Assembly (NCBI RefSeq): GCF_921293095.1
Contig: NC_060258.1
Span: 3,224,001-3,288,000 of the forward strand
Length of the DNA: 64,000 nt
From: Ischnura elegans
Taxonomy: Eukaryota > Arthropoda > Insecta > Odonata > Coenagrionidae
Direction: 5' to 3'
The notes beneath the pieces were generated by a model, which was not told the origin of the DNA, did not search any database, and saw only the letters and a list, made by a program, of their open reading frames with translations. Made by a program: the position numbers and the translations under genes. Of the stretch, positions 34,701-46,619 are shown in pieces (the first letter of the stretch is position 1; the number at the start of each line of letters is the position of its first letter).

Positions 34701-37115
34701 CATTTCGCACGTCATGTGCGGCGACTATTTATTATAGGCTGTGGTTTATCGGTTCATGAATTTTACACTTTAGCCTTCCCTGTCGCTTGAGAGTGAAAAA
34801 AGTTAAGCAATCACTGAGGCCGAATGCTCTCATATCGCCTCACATGTGCTGCGACTCCTGATTATCAGGCTGTGGTTCATCCGTGCATGAATAAAAGACT
34901 ATAGCTTTACCAGTCACATGACAGTGAACAAAGTTTAGCCATCATTGCGGCCGAATACACTCATTTGCCTCATGATGTTCGGCAGATTCCTGATTATCCG
35001 GATATGGTTTATTTGTCCATGAGTTTCAAATCTTACTATTCCCAGTCACCAGACAGTGAGGAAAGGAGAGCATTCAGTGTGGCCGAATGCATTAATTTGG
35101 CTCGCCATGTGTGGCAAATTCCTGATAATCTGGCTGTGGTTTATCCTGGAATGAATTCCAAACTCTAGTTTTTCCAATCACTGGACAGGGAACCAAGGTT
35201 AGCGTTCAGTGTGGCAAATTGCACTCATTTCGCTCGTCCTTTGCCGGGACTTCTAATTATCCGGCTGTGGTTTCTCCGTGTATGATTTTCAACTAAGCTT
35301 TCCCAATCACTGGACAGTGAACCAAAGTTCGCAATCAGTGTGGCCAAATGAACCCATTTGCCTCATGATGTGCTCATTTCACTCCTTACATGCGGCGACT
35401 CTTGATTATCAGGCGGTGGTTTATCCGTGCATGAGTACAACACTTTAGCATAAACAGTCACTTGCCTGTGAACAATGTTTAGCCATCAATGCGGCCGTAT
35501 GCACTAATTTCGCCTGTCATGTGCGGTGACTCCTAATTATCCGCCTGTGGTTTATCCGTCCAGGAGTTTCACGCTTTAGATTTCCCAGTCACTGGGAAGT
35601 GAACAAATGAATGCATTCGGCCACACTGATTTTTAACCTTTGTTTACCGTCCAGACACTGGGTAAGCTAAAATGATTATCTCATGCACGGATAAACCACA
35701 GGCGGATAATCAGGAGTGGTCGCACATTACGAGTGAAATGAGTGAATTTGGCCACACTAAACGCTCACCTTTGATCACTGACTAGTGATTGGGAAAACTT
35801 AAGTGCTGAACTCAAGCACGGATAAACAACAGCCAGATAATCAGGAGTCTTCCGTACATAATGAGGCAAATGTTTTCGTTCGGTCACAGTCATGGCTTAA
35901 CATTTTTCATCGTCAAGTGATAGGGAAGGCTAAAGTGTGAAATGCATTCTATATATAGCACATCCGGATAATGATGAGTCGCCACAGATGACGAACGAAA
36001 CGGGTGCATTCGGCCACACTGAACGATAACCTCTTCTCTGTTCAGTGACTGGGAAATCATAAGTGTGGAACTCATGCACGGATAGACCACAGCCGGATAA
36101 TTAAAAGTCTGACGAACATGACGTAAAATATGAGTGCATTCAGCCACAATGAACGCTCACCTTTGTTCACTGTGTAGTGACTATGAAAACTAATGTGTGA
36201 AACTCATGGACGGATAAATGACAGCCGGATAATTCTGAGTCTGCCGCACATGACTAGCCATATTACGGCATATAACACCGAACGCACACATTTGCTCACT
36301 GACTAGTTTTTAGGAAAATAAAGTGTGGAACTCATTCACGGATAAACCACAGCCGGATAATAAGATGTCGCCGCACGTGTCGACCGAAATGAGTACATTC
36401 GGCCACAGTGATGGCTAAACTTTGTTCACTGTCAAGCGATAGGCTAGTGCCTAGGCCAAATGGGAAGCATAGTGCCAAGGATGTACATGTGCCATACTGA
36501 ACGATCACCTTTGGTTACTGTCAAGTGTCTGGGAAAGTTATGTTTGAAACTCATGCACGGATAAACCACAGGCTCATATTCAGGAGTCGCCGCACATGAC
36601 GAGTGAAATGAGTGCTTTCGGCCTCACTGAACGCTCACCTTTGTTCACTGTACAGTGATTTGGGAAAATAAAGTATGGAGCTCATAAACGGATAAACCTC
36701 AGCCTGATAATCAGGAGTTGCCGCACATGATGAGGCAAATGAGTCTTTCCGCCAAAGTGATCGCCAAATTTTGTTCACTGCCCAATGAATGGGAAAGTTA
36801 ATGTGTGAAACTCATGTACAGATAAAGCGCGCCCTGATAATCAGGGGTGCCGCACAAGACGAGCGTAAAGGAGTGCATTTAGGCAACGTGAACATCCACC
36901 TTTGGCTACTGTCAAGTGAGTGGGGAAAGTGATGTGTGAAACTCATGCACGGATATATTACAGCCGGATAATCAGGAGTATGCCACCAATGGCGAGCCAA
37001 ATGAGTGCATTCGGCAACACTGAACGCTTACCTTGCTCACTGTCCCGTGACTGGGAATAGTAAGGTTTGAAACTCATGCACGGATAAACCACAGCCGGAT
37101 AATCAGGGGTCTGCG
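28715..37115. repeat. Satellite array, 132-bp monomer, about 63 copies
   Basis: The landmark TGAGTGCATTCGGCCACAC recurs near 28739, 28871, 29003, 29135 and 29265, spacings of 130-132 bp. Each monomer also has a CACTGTCCAGTGACTGGGA-like box, AACTCATGCACGGATAAACC and ACAGCCGGATAATCAGGAGT. The box TCACTGTCCAGTGA is an inverted repeat. Monomers fall into subtypes marked by GATCGCCAA, GAACGCTCACC or GATGGCTAAAC after CACACTGA. Divergence is moderate to high. The blocks at about 29496-30185 and 34096-35590 are inverted relative to the rest. Open frames inside are shadows of the repeat. Confidence 0.95.
29479..29516. repeat. Inversion junction hairpin in the satellite
   Basis: GCTCACCTTTGCTCACT at 29479-29495 is repeated perfectly inverted at 29500-29516 around a 4-base loop. 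Forward monomers lie to the left and reverse monomers to the right, so this is the breakpoint of an inverted block. Confidence 0.85.
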
Positions 37116-38331
37116 ATAGCATACGATAAAATAATTCTGATATAATCTAACATGTCTCTTAGGTGCCACGTGACATTGGGTTTAGTTACAGCTTTTTCTA
37201 AGATTTTCCGAGAATATTACCTCACTTGAACGATTAGCAGTCATATCAGATTCCATTTTGTCAATTTCAAGTAAGTATGCATGGTAAAGTAGTGACAATT
37301 TTGGTTTGGACAATTTGGACAATAACATGAGTGCAAGCTTTCAGGCAGCTTCAGTGGTCTTCTACCCACAAGGATAAAGGAATCGCTACAGACATACACC
37401 GGCAAGAAGCATAATTACAATAATAGGGTAGTTTCCTTCATCAAAGAAACCGAAAGGCATTGATTGCGATTTGTTACCCACAATTACTGTATTCATAATA
37501 TACTAATTATTTCGTTTTAGAAATACCGGTTTAGACAAATGACAATGGTCCATTTTTATCCTCATTTGAAAAGGGCTAGATTGGCGCCCATGCGATGCCA
37601 CTCCACGTGACGTCACAGGGACCTAGTTTCTATAGGAGAAGATAGGAGTTATACATCGTCTGAGATTACCAATGCATGCATGAGGCGCAGAGCTCAGGGA
37701 AACATGTCTTAATAATCACCTATTAAAACTGGCTAAGGTCGGAAAGTTTTCTTCGTTTGATAAGGTATTAATAAACCTTTTTTAAGCCAAGCGCTACCAG
37801 ACAGCAAGGTACTCAGCTACCTGATAGCATCCTGCGTCGTATCAGCGCTCAGAGCCTCGATCAAGGTCACCTCACAAGGCGGGAGGGGGAACCAGAAATA
37901 CGTCACACGGAGAGATTTCCTTACCCGTCGCGTTTTTGCGCGCTTGAAAATTTTCACTTCTCATTTAATCGCGAAAAATAGATATCGCCATTTAAAAATC
38001 TAAAAGCGTGAAATACGTACTCCAGGAGTAATAATCTTCCGATATTGTCAATAAAAAAATGATAGGAAACCACCCTATTGTTTAAATAAATAAATTCGGG
38101 AATCAGAATGGCAAAATCAAATCCCAGCATCAACTTCTTTGCCCTGGGAAGCAGCTGAGGCATAGGGATGCATAATCCACAAATGATAAATCATTAATCA
38201 TATGTACCCAGTGGGCCACCTCTTAGTTCAATTTGCCACCGTTAAGCGTACTCAGTACGCGTCCTGAACTTCTGTATCCATGAATTTATCTCTTTCGAGT
38301 AGAGTATTTTAACTTAAAACTAGGGATGGTC
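37116..38331. other. Sequence flanking the satellite, no gene
   Basis: No exon, RNA gene or mobile element was recognised. TGACGTCA near 37609 is a CRE-like palindrome, with no gene to attach it to. Confidence 0.4.
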
Positions 38332-38767
38332 GGATCGGATAGCTGGGACCCCAATATCCGCGGATACTGACCTTCATCGGATCCAAAGACGCGGAAGACA
38401 CCGGATCTGGATCCGAAATTTTGAATAATAGCGTCAGTGCCCGTAAGGGTGGATATAGATTCTATTCACGATTATATCTTCGAATGCGCCGTCGCATTTG
38501 ATTGTTGTCCTACACATGAACCGTTTTGTTTGAAAGCTCTCGCAGAGGTTACGTAGGAGAATTTCAGTCGTGGAAAATAAAAAAAGCAAAATACGACTGG
38601 CACATAGTGTGACTCTTCCCAAGAGGTTGAGCAATCATCGGGGGAATCTCAGCGACAGGAATTTGAAAATGCATTTCTAATCCGAAAATATCCAATCCGA
38701 GAGATCCGGCTCCGAAAATCAAGGACCAGATTCGAATCCGATAAAAATCCTGGATCCGTCCATCCCT
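38332..38767. mobile_element. MITE with AGGGATGG ends, 436 bp
   Basis: The ends AGGGATGGTCGGATC and GATCCGTCCATCCCT are inverted copies with one mismatch. The flanks TTAAAACT and AAAAAACT match at 6 of 8 positions, in keeping with a hAT-like 8-bp duplication. The inside is rich in CGGATCC-like words. Partial copies are seen at about 7600-7716 and 57484-57600. Confidence 0.7.
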
Positions 38768-40596
38768 AAAAAACTGATTACTTCGTTTTTTCAAGGAATG
38801 TTTTTTCTTTCTTATAAAATCTCATCATGATTTTTATGTGTTCAGGTTTTTAAAAAAATGTTGATGAAATTCTGTTTCAAGCCGGCGAGTTTACCAAGTT
38901 GGTCTTCAAAATCACTGCCTTTCTTCAACTGCACTATCATCTGAACGTCAAAAAGGGTCAGCTTCTTGAGTTTGAGGTACAATATCTTCCTTATATGTTC
39001 AAAGCCTTATCTGTATTTTCCACGCTTGATAACTTAGAGCCAGCCCCATGTGAGTTTGGTACACATCATTAGTTTACTCAAAGGGGCCATGCGCTTCGCT
39101 CAGCATCTTTTTTCTTCTATCTTGGTCAGCAATCAACAAAGATGAACAATCTAAACAATCACCATATACCAGGACTCCTTCGAGATATTTTCTTGTCTGT
39201 AGAAGGGATTCAAATAATATGCATTTCAGTACGGGAGAGTGGTGCACCTTGAACCTACGTGTATCTAGGAATTACGATGTTCTCAGCAATATGATGTTGG
39301 TAAAAGAGATCATCTGAGCAGCACAACATATCGTCGCCGCAAGAGGTGTCTGTGAGTTTGTGTTTGTCTGGCAAGTAACACTAGTTATTTTTTTAAATCA
39401 AAGGAAGAATTTCATCCCCAAAAAGTATTTATGCTTCACGATTAATGTATTCTATTACAATGGTTCCCAGTAAGCACTGAAACATAAATTATGTCTTAAT
39501 GCCACTCTTTTTGGTTATGATAACATGTGTATAAATGGATCTTCAGTTAACATATAAATTGTTGTCAATTAGTTTTGCAGAAAGGTGCAACGGTGAACCT
39601 CGGTCGGAGTCTGCACATAGTCCGCACGGGGTACCCTCACAATTCCTTCCTGAAGACTCCGATGAACTCCCACAGTAGCACTCACATTTTCACTCCAATC
39701 ACTTTTTCAGACCTTGAATCAATTTACTCATCAAAGAAATCATCCACACAGCACTCGTAAAAATTTACAAATCTCTTATAAATTTTCTGCATTGGAGTTT
39801 GTCGTGGAAATGATCGTTAAATATTTTGAACAAAATCACTTATCTCTAAATTCGTTCGAAGTCCCTTTTCGTGGATCCACGTTTTTCCCTTGTACCTCCT
39901 GTATTTTTTCCAGCAGTACTCTCCGCGATAAAATCAACGCCTAAAATCTCTTGTTCGCAAAGGCTACACAACAGCCTACACGCTAGGAAAATTTCATTTT
40001 TAATTCAAGGGAAAACTAACGATTCAGTATCTCCCCTCATCTCAAAACTATTTATAAAAACGGGAATAAATAACGCCAAAGTGCCAAATGACTAATCGTT
40101 GTTTCTGTGGTCGTCAGGAATTATTGAGTCACAGAACCACAAAATTTATAGTTATCCAAACTCATGAACTTCCTTGCGAGATCACTAAAAATCACAAAAA
40201 AAGTATAACCGATAGAGTACTTGTCAATAAGTGGTGGGCATCGGCAGAAAGCGCGCAACTGAAAGTTTCAAACGGTTTCGACCGAAATTTGTAAGAGTTA
40301 AAAAAGAGAATTAATCCATAGGGACCAGGGTCTTCCCCAGTATAACTTGGAGGGATATGGTTGGACCGCATTGTAAGAAATGTAATGTACGAATACAAGG
40401 ATCAAGAACTTTGCTATTTCCACATCTTCAGTTCTTGATCCTTGTATTCATGCTATTGTGGATTTCCACCAAGTTACGCCCTCTACGATTAATTAAATGT
40501 GATATATTTTAATTTTGCGCGGATTTGCATTCTAACGGTGGACCTGCAATCAAACCTATCCAAGTGGAAGTATATGGAGGGAAAAAACCGCATCTG
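38768..40596. other. Unassigned sequence with a perfect hairpin
   Basis: An open plus-strand frame at about 38850-39060 (including EFTKLVFKITAFLQL) and another at 39575-39760 have no recognised family. A perfect hairpin is at 40391-40449. No gene is called. Confidence 0.35.
40391..40449. repeat. Perfect 20-bp hairpin
   Basis: GAATACAAGGATCAAGAACT at 40391-40410 is repeated exactly inverted at 40430-40449 around a 19-base loop. The lack of mismatches suggests recent origin or selection. The length fits a small hairpin RNA, but no conserved seed is known to me. Confidence 0.75.
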
Positions 40597-42206
40597 TTAA
40601 CACTAAAATGACCGAAGGCGGTCAATTAACATTTCGCGATTTTATTTCGCGCACCATTTTGTTTTTTTCCGACCGATAACGCTGAGATTTTTGACTTCTG
40701 ATATTTCGGAACACACAACCTGAAAATGAAGTTTTTTGAGTGGAAAAAATTCATGTCCAGATTATAATCAGCTTTTACCTAGAATGACCGTGAGCGGTCA
40801 ATTGGCCGTTATTGTATTTAATACCGTAATTTAGCTCACTTTGCCCATTCTTGGTGTCAGTTTCATCAAATATCATAGCGTGCACTTTAACACACACGAA
40901 TGATACTCAAGTTTGAACCTCATTTCCTTACGTATGATTTTACAGTTTATGTGAAGGAGAGACACAAGCAATACCAAAGTATGCGTCGTCGTAAAGTCAC
41001 CACTAACCAAGCTTAATAGGCAGTGATAAACAATCATTTGGCTGAGACTCATTGTTGCGTTCGTGCCGCCTGTCACATAAACGATCATGGATATTTCCAA
41101 TCACCTCCTTGGTCGTTTGTTCTTGTCAACTTGTTCGTTTTCACTCCGCCTTGCTTTCCCGTGATCGCTGCTTCTTTTGATGGTTTCCTTCAATATTCCT
41201 CCGTTCTGCACGTTCCATAGATATTTTCTACAGCGCGCTCATTGAACGTATTTAAATATATTTATGGGTCGATCGGTTCTCCCTATGACACTCTCATTGT
41301 CCATTCGCGCTTGGTCTCTAGAAGACGTCTTACAGAGAGGTTTCAGTTTAATCACAAACTCAGAGGATAGATAAAATGAAATACATTCCGAAGGCTTTCT
41401 TTTCTAACTCCTCGAGATTCAAATACGCATCTCATTCTTCAACTTCGGTCACATTATCTAAGCGCTGTCTTTTTCATTGTCTCGTAGTCTACCTTGGCGT
41501 TCTTGATTCGTTCAAGATTCGAGTTTGCACAGAGTTGTTTGTCATAGGGCGACGACAGTTTCTCCTGGATCCAATTGGGCGTGTTTTGAAGGGCCGATAT
41601 CGGCATTTTGCATCTCCTTTGTACCACTTTTTCTGACCCAGAAAAATCATCGCGTTTTTTATTTACATGGGCAAAATTAATGTTTCTCGATGTTCCAGGA
41701 AAACTATTCCATTTTTATGCTGATGAGTGTTTCCCAAATACATATTTGAACGCCGTGAAAGTAATTAGAATATTTGCAAAAGTGCTACGAGAGTTAAGAA
41801 ATACATACCTTGAGACCAAATTTGTAGTGCTTCATTTTAATGCTTTCTTTTTTATTTTTTCCCAAATATATATATTTTTAACCCGGAAAAATTCAGCAAA
41901 TAACGTGTTCTGAAATGCTACTTGAGTTTTGAAACACATCACGTATTATATTTTAACTATCCAAGTGAAACGCATTTTTATTTTACAGATATATTTTTTG
42001 ATGTAATTGATATTTTTTGCAATGTTAACACTAAATCTAACTGTGAAACTAATCAGAACATGAAAAGTTATCAGAACACTTCAATCCACGTTAAATAAAA
42101 ATATAAAGGGAAAGCTAATGGAAGAGCGCAAGAAAATAGCGAACGGTCAATTGACCGATGGCGGTCTTTATAGGTATACGGCTTGCCCCGGACATTCTAG
42201 TGTCAA
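40597..42206. mobile_element. Non-autonomous piggyBac-like element
   Basis: TTAA at 40597-40600 precedes CACTAAAATGACCG. The other end reads GACATTCTAGTG followed by TCAA (42203-42206), a one-base change from TTAA. Subterminal words with GACCG and CGGTCAATT recur in both orientations near 40610, 40785 and 42145-42165. The interior has a TATA-like AT-rich stretch and open frames near 41376-41913, none recognisable as transposase. Classification rests on the termini and the target. Confidence 0.6.
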
Positions 42207-44270
42207 CACGTGTATTTTACTTGCAGTCAAACTGCCTCTAGTGTAGCAATCAAGTCAAGTTGGGTGGTGCACCAATGCTAAATAGCAGAATGTCCCGACT
42301 GAGGACCGCTTCCCACCTCCCTTGGGTGCAGCAGGTGTTCAAGTAACGGTTCTCCTGCCACTTCGGATCGGAAGAAAGAAAAGTCAACGGTGGGTGTACC
42401 CAATATTAGTGCAAGCAGCATGTCGTCCTTACATCAAAAGATTACCAAAACGCTATTGAAGTCGTGCATGCATGCGATGAAAGAAAATATTATCCTCCTC
42501 CTCTCCCTGCGTCAGAAATGCGCTTAACATCGAGCAATACAATCACTTTATCACATTTAGTAAGATTGGATAGTGATAAAATAGAAAATAGTACATAAAA
42601 TGTGTAACTTCTTTTTATAAGTGAATGAACTATCTACGTCTGCTGAACCGTTGAAAGAGAACAACTTCCCCAAGGCCGTACTCTTTGAGGGCAAACTGGG
42701 GGAGTGGGAAGGGTGTGTGTGTGTGAATGAGACCTTCGCGGAAATTTGCCCCTTAGAGCAAATCTGCAAAGTGAGTGTGTGAGCTGCGCGATTGGTTGGT
42801 TTCACAGTGTTTTAGCTTTATTTCCGTGTTTTACCCCCTGTCAGCCTTTTAACTTCCCACCCCCCTCCCCACGATTCCCACCAAGGAGTACGGCCTTGGG
42901 GAATTTGTTCTCTTTCAATTTCACTTCTTGCTTTTTAAATCCTTTTCAATGAAATATAGGACACATTTGACCACGTGACTACATTGCGCCGATGCTCGCG
43001 TGTTTGCTCTCAAGCGTAAGGCGGAAACGCACAAAAATCGCTGTTATTCGGTTAATTTCAAATGCTAACAGCTGCTTTTTTTAAAACTTAGTCTTTATAA
43101 TGCTCTAACTTCTTGTCACCAACTTAGGTTTCCGCGCAAATCCACGCCACTTTTTTCTAACTCAACATTTACGCGACTTTTTCGAAGAATTCCTCTTCAC
43201 TCACTCCCGCAGCTATCATCAACATCGCTTAAAGGTTGATATCTATATTTTAAGATAGTATCAACTCTATATTAATATAGCACGAGGTACTATTTTCCAA
43301 AATTGTTGGCGCAGCAAAGTAAAAAACATTATCTAAAATACGTCATTTTGAAATACAGAAAAAGCACGTTTCCATTCAAAATATCGAAACAATGACGCAT
43401 AATACTTAAGTTAACATTTTTTTCATGGAAAGTAAGGATGAAATGAGGTGCCACATTTCAGCATAACTCTGATAGTAAAAAATGATTTCAAAAAAGTCCA
43501 AAAACTTATTTTTGTATACATTCTTCCGGATCCGCACCACTGCGCGGCGCTCTCTTTTGGATTTCCCGGTGTGTTTTGCATTCCTCTCCTTTCTACTCCG
43601 TGTTGAGCCCACCTACCGCGTCGTTACCCTGTGTAAATTTCCAACCCTTCCTTTACCACCGACACTCGCTAATCCTTCAATGGGACACCGGCAGTCTAAA
43701 CTATTCATTCCCTCTTCCATTTTTTCCTTTTACAAGTTCATTAGGTTTTTTCCTTCCCTTTCTTAACCTCACCCTCTTTTATGAGCCCTCCGCCCTCCCC
43801 TATTCAGGAATATTAATATTTTGTCCAGATACCTGTTCAATGATAATTTTTTATTGCGTTCTTTATGTGCCAATTAAGTTTCAAAAAGTGGCTCAGTAAC
43901 ACGCATTCTGACAAAATATCATTGGCGATATAATATCTAAATTTAGCCTATGTTCCAGGACCGCATTGAGGAAGGCTGCAGTACTTTGTCAAACGAATCA
44001 TTGTCTCGCATATCATTATTATGCTGAACTTAAAAACCCCTCCAACCTCCATTCGAGCATATCTCCTCTCACAATTTCGTCATAATCCGTGGTGGTCGAA
44101 TGAATATTTTGGTGATGGTTTTAACTTGAAAGCCTATTCGTTTAGTCTATAGATATATATTTATATGGCCTTCGTGGCCATCTATCGGCTCTTTGAGAAT
44201 TAAAACAGTCAATACGATTCCCTCCTACGCCGTAAGCCCTATAGAATATACATACACTTTACTTTAGAAC
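42207..44270. other. Intergenic sequence between the two convergent genes
   Basis: Apart from the inverted repeat at 42651-42918, no gene or element is recognised. A GT-rich patch near 42715 and C-rich patches near 42860 and 43620-43800 are low-complexity sequence. Confidence 0.4.
42651..42918. repeat. Inverted repeat with 33-bp arms
   Basis: Arms at 42651-42683 and 42886-42918 contain CCCCAAGGCCGTACTC and differ at one position. The 202-bp spacer is GT- and C-rich. It may be a small palindromic element. Confidence 0.7.
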
Positions 44271-44276
44271 TTTATT
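44271..44276 (-). terminator. Candidate poly(A) signal of zinc-finger gene 2
   Basis: TTTATT on the plus strand is AATAAA on the minus strand, about 590 bp past the gene 2 stop. No transcript evidence is available. Confidence 0.35.
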
Positions 44277-44759
44277 AGTCAGTTGTACATTATCATTAAC
44301 TTGACATTTTCATAAAAAAATACATAGAAGCACTATATGAACTAACATCGATCACACAAACTAACATTAATTACTCATAAAATTTGAATTTAAACCACAT
44401 AAAAAATTATTCGGAAGATTAAGTGCTTCAAACTTTTATCAAAAGTATTGAAATGCATGGCTTACATACAAATTTAAACACTTTTCTACCAATAAAAAAG
44501 CAGTTAAAGATAAATTAATAATTTATACATCCTTCAAAATATCGTAGAGTATATTTACTTGTACATTTACAAATTAGGTTACAGGCCTAATTGAACAAAA
44601 TTGTATTATTTTAACATTATGAGGCAATACTTTCATTTCATACATGCAGTTATCGAAGTAATAAGAATTATAAACCTTGATGACTATTAAACAGTAATTA
44701 ATTAGACTGCTAAGACCTAAAAGTTATTACATGAGAGAAATATGAATCTATAAAGAGAA

Positions 44760-44865
44760 AGTCTTCTCACGATCAATGCAACAATAAGGCTTCTTTCCTA
44801 TGTACACGCATGTGTAACAAAAGGTTTACTTTGGTAGTATAACACTTTTCACATTCATTGCATGA
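44760..44865 (-). pseudogene. Fossil finger beyond the gene 2 stop
   Basis: Just after the TAA the same frame reads SCNECEKCYTTKVNLLLH, then HMRVH, then a degenerate linker. The stop occupies the Tyr position of a normal PYSC start, so a single TAT to TAA change removed at least one finger from the protein. Confidence 0.8.
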
Positions 44866-46619
44866 TTAAGGTTTCTCCGTTGTATGAATCCTCATGTGAT
44901 GGCCAAGGTGGCTCTTTCGAGAGAAAGACTTTTCACATTCACCGCAGGAATAAGGTTTCTCCTTTGTATGAACCCAAACGTGACGGACAAGGCCACTCTT
45001 TTCAGAGAACGACTTTTCACATTCACTGCAGGAATAAGGTTTCTCCTTTGTATGAATCCTCATGTGACGGACAAAGTTGCTCCTTACAGAGAAAGACTTT
45101 TCACATTCGTTACATGAAAAAGGTTTCTCCTTCGTATGAGTCCGAGTGTGATTGATAAGGTGACTCTTTTGTGAGAAAGACTTTTCACATTCACCGCAGG
45201 AATAAGGTTTCTCCTTCATATGAGTCCAAATGTGTTGGACAAGGTGGCTCTTTCGAGAGAAAGACTTTTCACATTCACCGCAGGAATAAGGTTTCTCCTT
45301 CATATAAGTCCGAATGTGTTGGACAAGGTTACTCTTTACAGAGAAAGACTTTTCACATTCACCGCAGGAATAAGGTTTCTCCTTCGTATGAGTCCGAATG
45401 TGTTGGACAAGGTTACTCTTTACAGAGAAAGACTTTTCACATTCACCGCAGGAATAAGGTTTCTCCTTCGCATGAGTCCGAACGTGACGGACAAGGTGAC
45501 TCTTTCCAGAGAACGACTTTTCACATTCACCGCAGGAATAAGGTTTCTCCTTCGTATGAGTCCGAATGTGTTGGACAAGGTTACTCTTTACAGAGAAAGA
45601 CTTTTCACATTCGTTGCATGAAAAAGGTTTCTCCTTTGAATGAATCCTCATGTGACAGACAAGATTGCCCCTTAAAGAGAAAGACTTTTCACATTCGTTG
45701 CATGAAAAAGGTTTCTCCTTTGAATGAATCCTCATGTGACAGACAAGATTGCCCCTTAAAGAGAAAGACTTTTCACATTCACCGCAGGAATAAGGTTTCT
45801 CCTTTGTATGAGTCCGAACGTGACGGACAAGGTCACCCTTTTTAGAGAAAGACTTTTCACATTCACCGCAGGAATAAGGTTTCTTTGTTGTGCCTGGAAT
45901 ATATGTGCACGATTTCCCATCCACAATGAAGCTTCTCACTTTCCTCACAATTTTCTTTTCCGTTGTTCCTCCAAAGTTTTCCTTAAAAAGCCCATTTCCT
46001 TTTCGTCTCACCCCATTCCTTTTACAAAGGAGCTTATTCAAACTCTTGGAGGAGGAGGGCTGATAAGAACTATCAGTGTCTCCTCTTGAGACAAGGGTTT
46101 TGAGGGCCAAATGTTTTCCGATTGACAAATTTGCATCTAAATCCAAGCTGTCAGAACCACAATGAATCTTGAGGTGCTCGATGAGATCATGTTTGGAATT
46201 GAATGCACCTCCACAGTTGAAGCAATGGTAAGAATTGTCCTTTGATCTTTCACTCTTCCCAGGATTTTTGATCATGCTAGTACTGCTCTCCTTGTTTTCT
46301 CGCACAACTGCCTTGGGGCCACTCTTTCCACTGTCAGTGACCCTGAAAACCTTTGTGGTTTCTGGATTATCACAACCACTTATTTCCCCCACAACAGTCG
46401 CTGTTGCTCTATCTCCTCCGATTTTCGACACATGCCTAGATTTCGAATGAAACTGTCCATCAACAGGAATTGAGCACGAAGTTAATTTATCAGCAAGATG
46501 GGTACCACATTTTTCAATGTCTTTATTCATCACCTTCCTTTCTTTCTTTGAACTTGATGCTGTAGTTTTTGGTTCAAGGAGAGCAATCAAAGCTGAGGCT
46601 CTTTCCGAAGCTGGGAGAT
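44866..46619 (-). CDS. Zinc-finger gene 2, terminal exon: 1 + 12 C2H2 fingers
   Basis: From the CTTTTCTAG acceptor the frame runs 583 codons to TAA. The start aligns with gene 1 (PASERASAL, LLEPK), and the splice phase is the same. A charged region and an isolated finger (CFNCGGAFNSKHDL) precede twelve tandem TKEKP-linked fingers. Finger 7 has Tyr in place of the last His (codon 45304-45306) and may be weakened. Finger 10 has Phe for the helix Leu. The helix VKSNLVQ is shared by fingers 4, 6 and 7, and LRGNLVC by fingers 2 and 3, so units have been copied within the array. The helices differ from gene 1, so the DNA targets should differ. The family acts in the nucleus as DNA-binding regulators; targets are unknown. 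Confidence 0.9.

Noticed and set aside
29885..37000. Many ORFs of 60-85 codons in the satellite
   Set aside because: They follow monomer periodicity and are broken at random; no start context or conservation.
28715..37115. CRISPR-like array of regularly spaced repeats
   Set aside because: The 132-bp units are repeated along their whole length with no unique spacers, and the context is eukaryotic.
44862..46089. Long plus-strand ORFs opposite the gene 2 fingers
   Set aside because: They are antisense shadows of the 84-bp periodic zinc-finger array.
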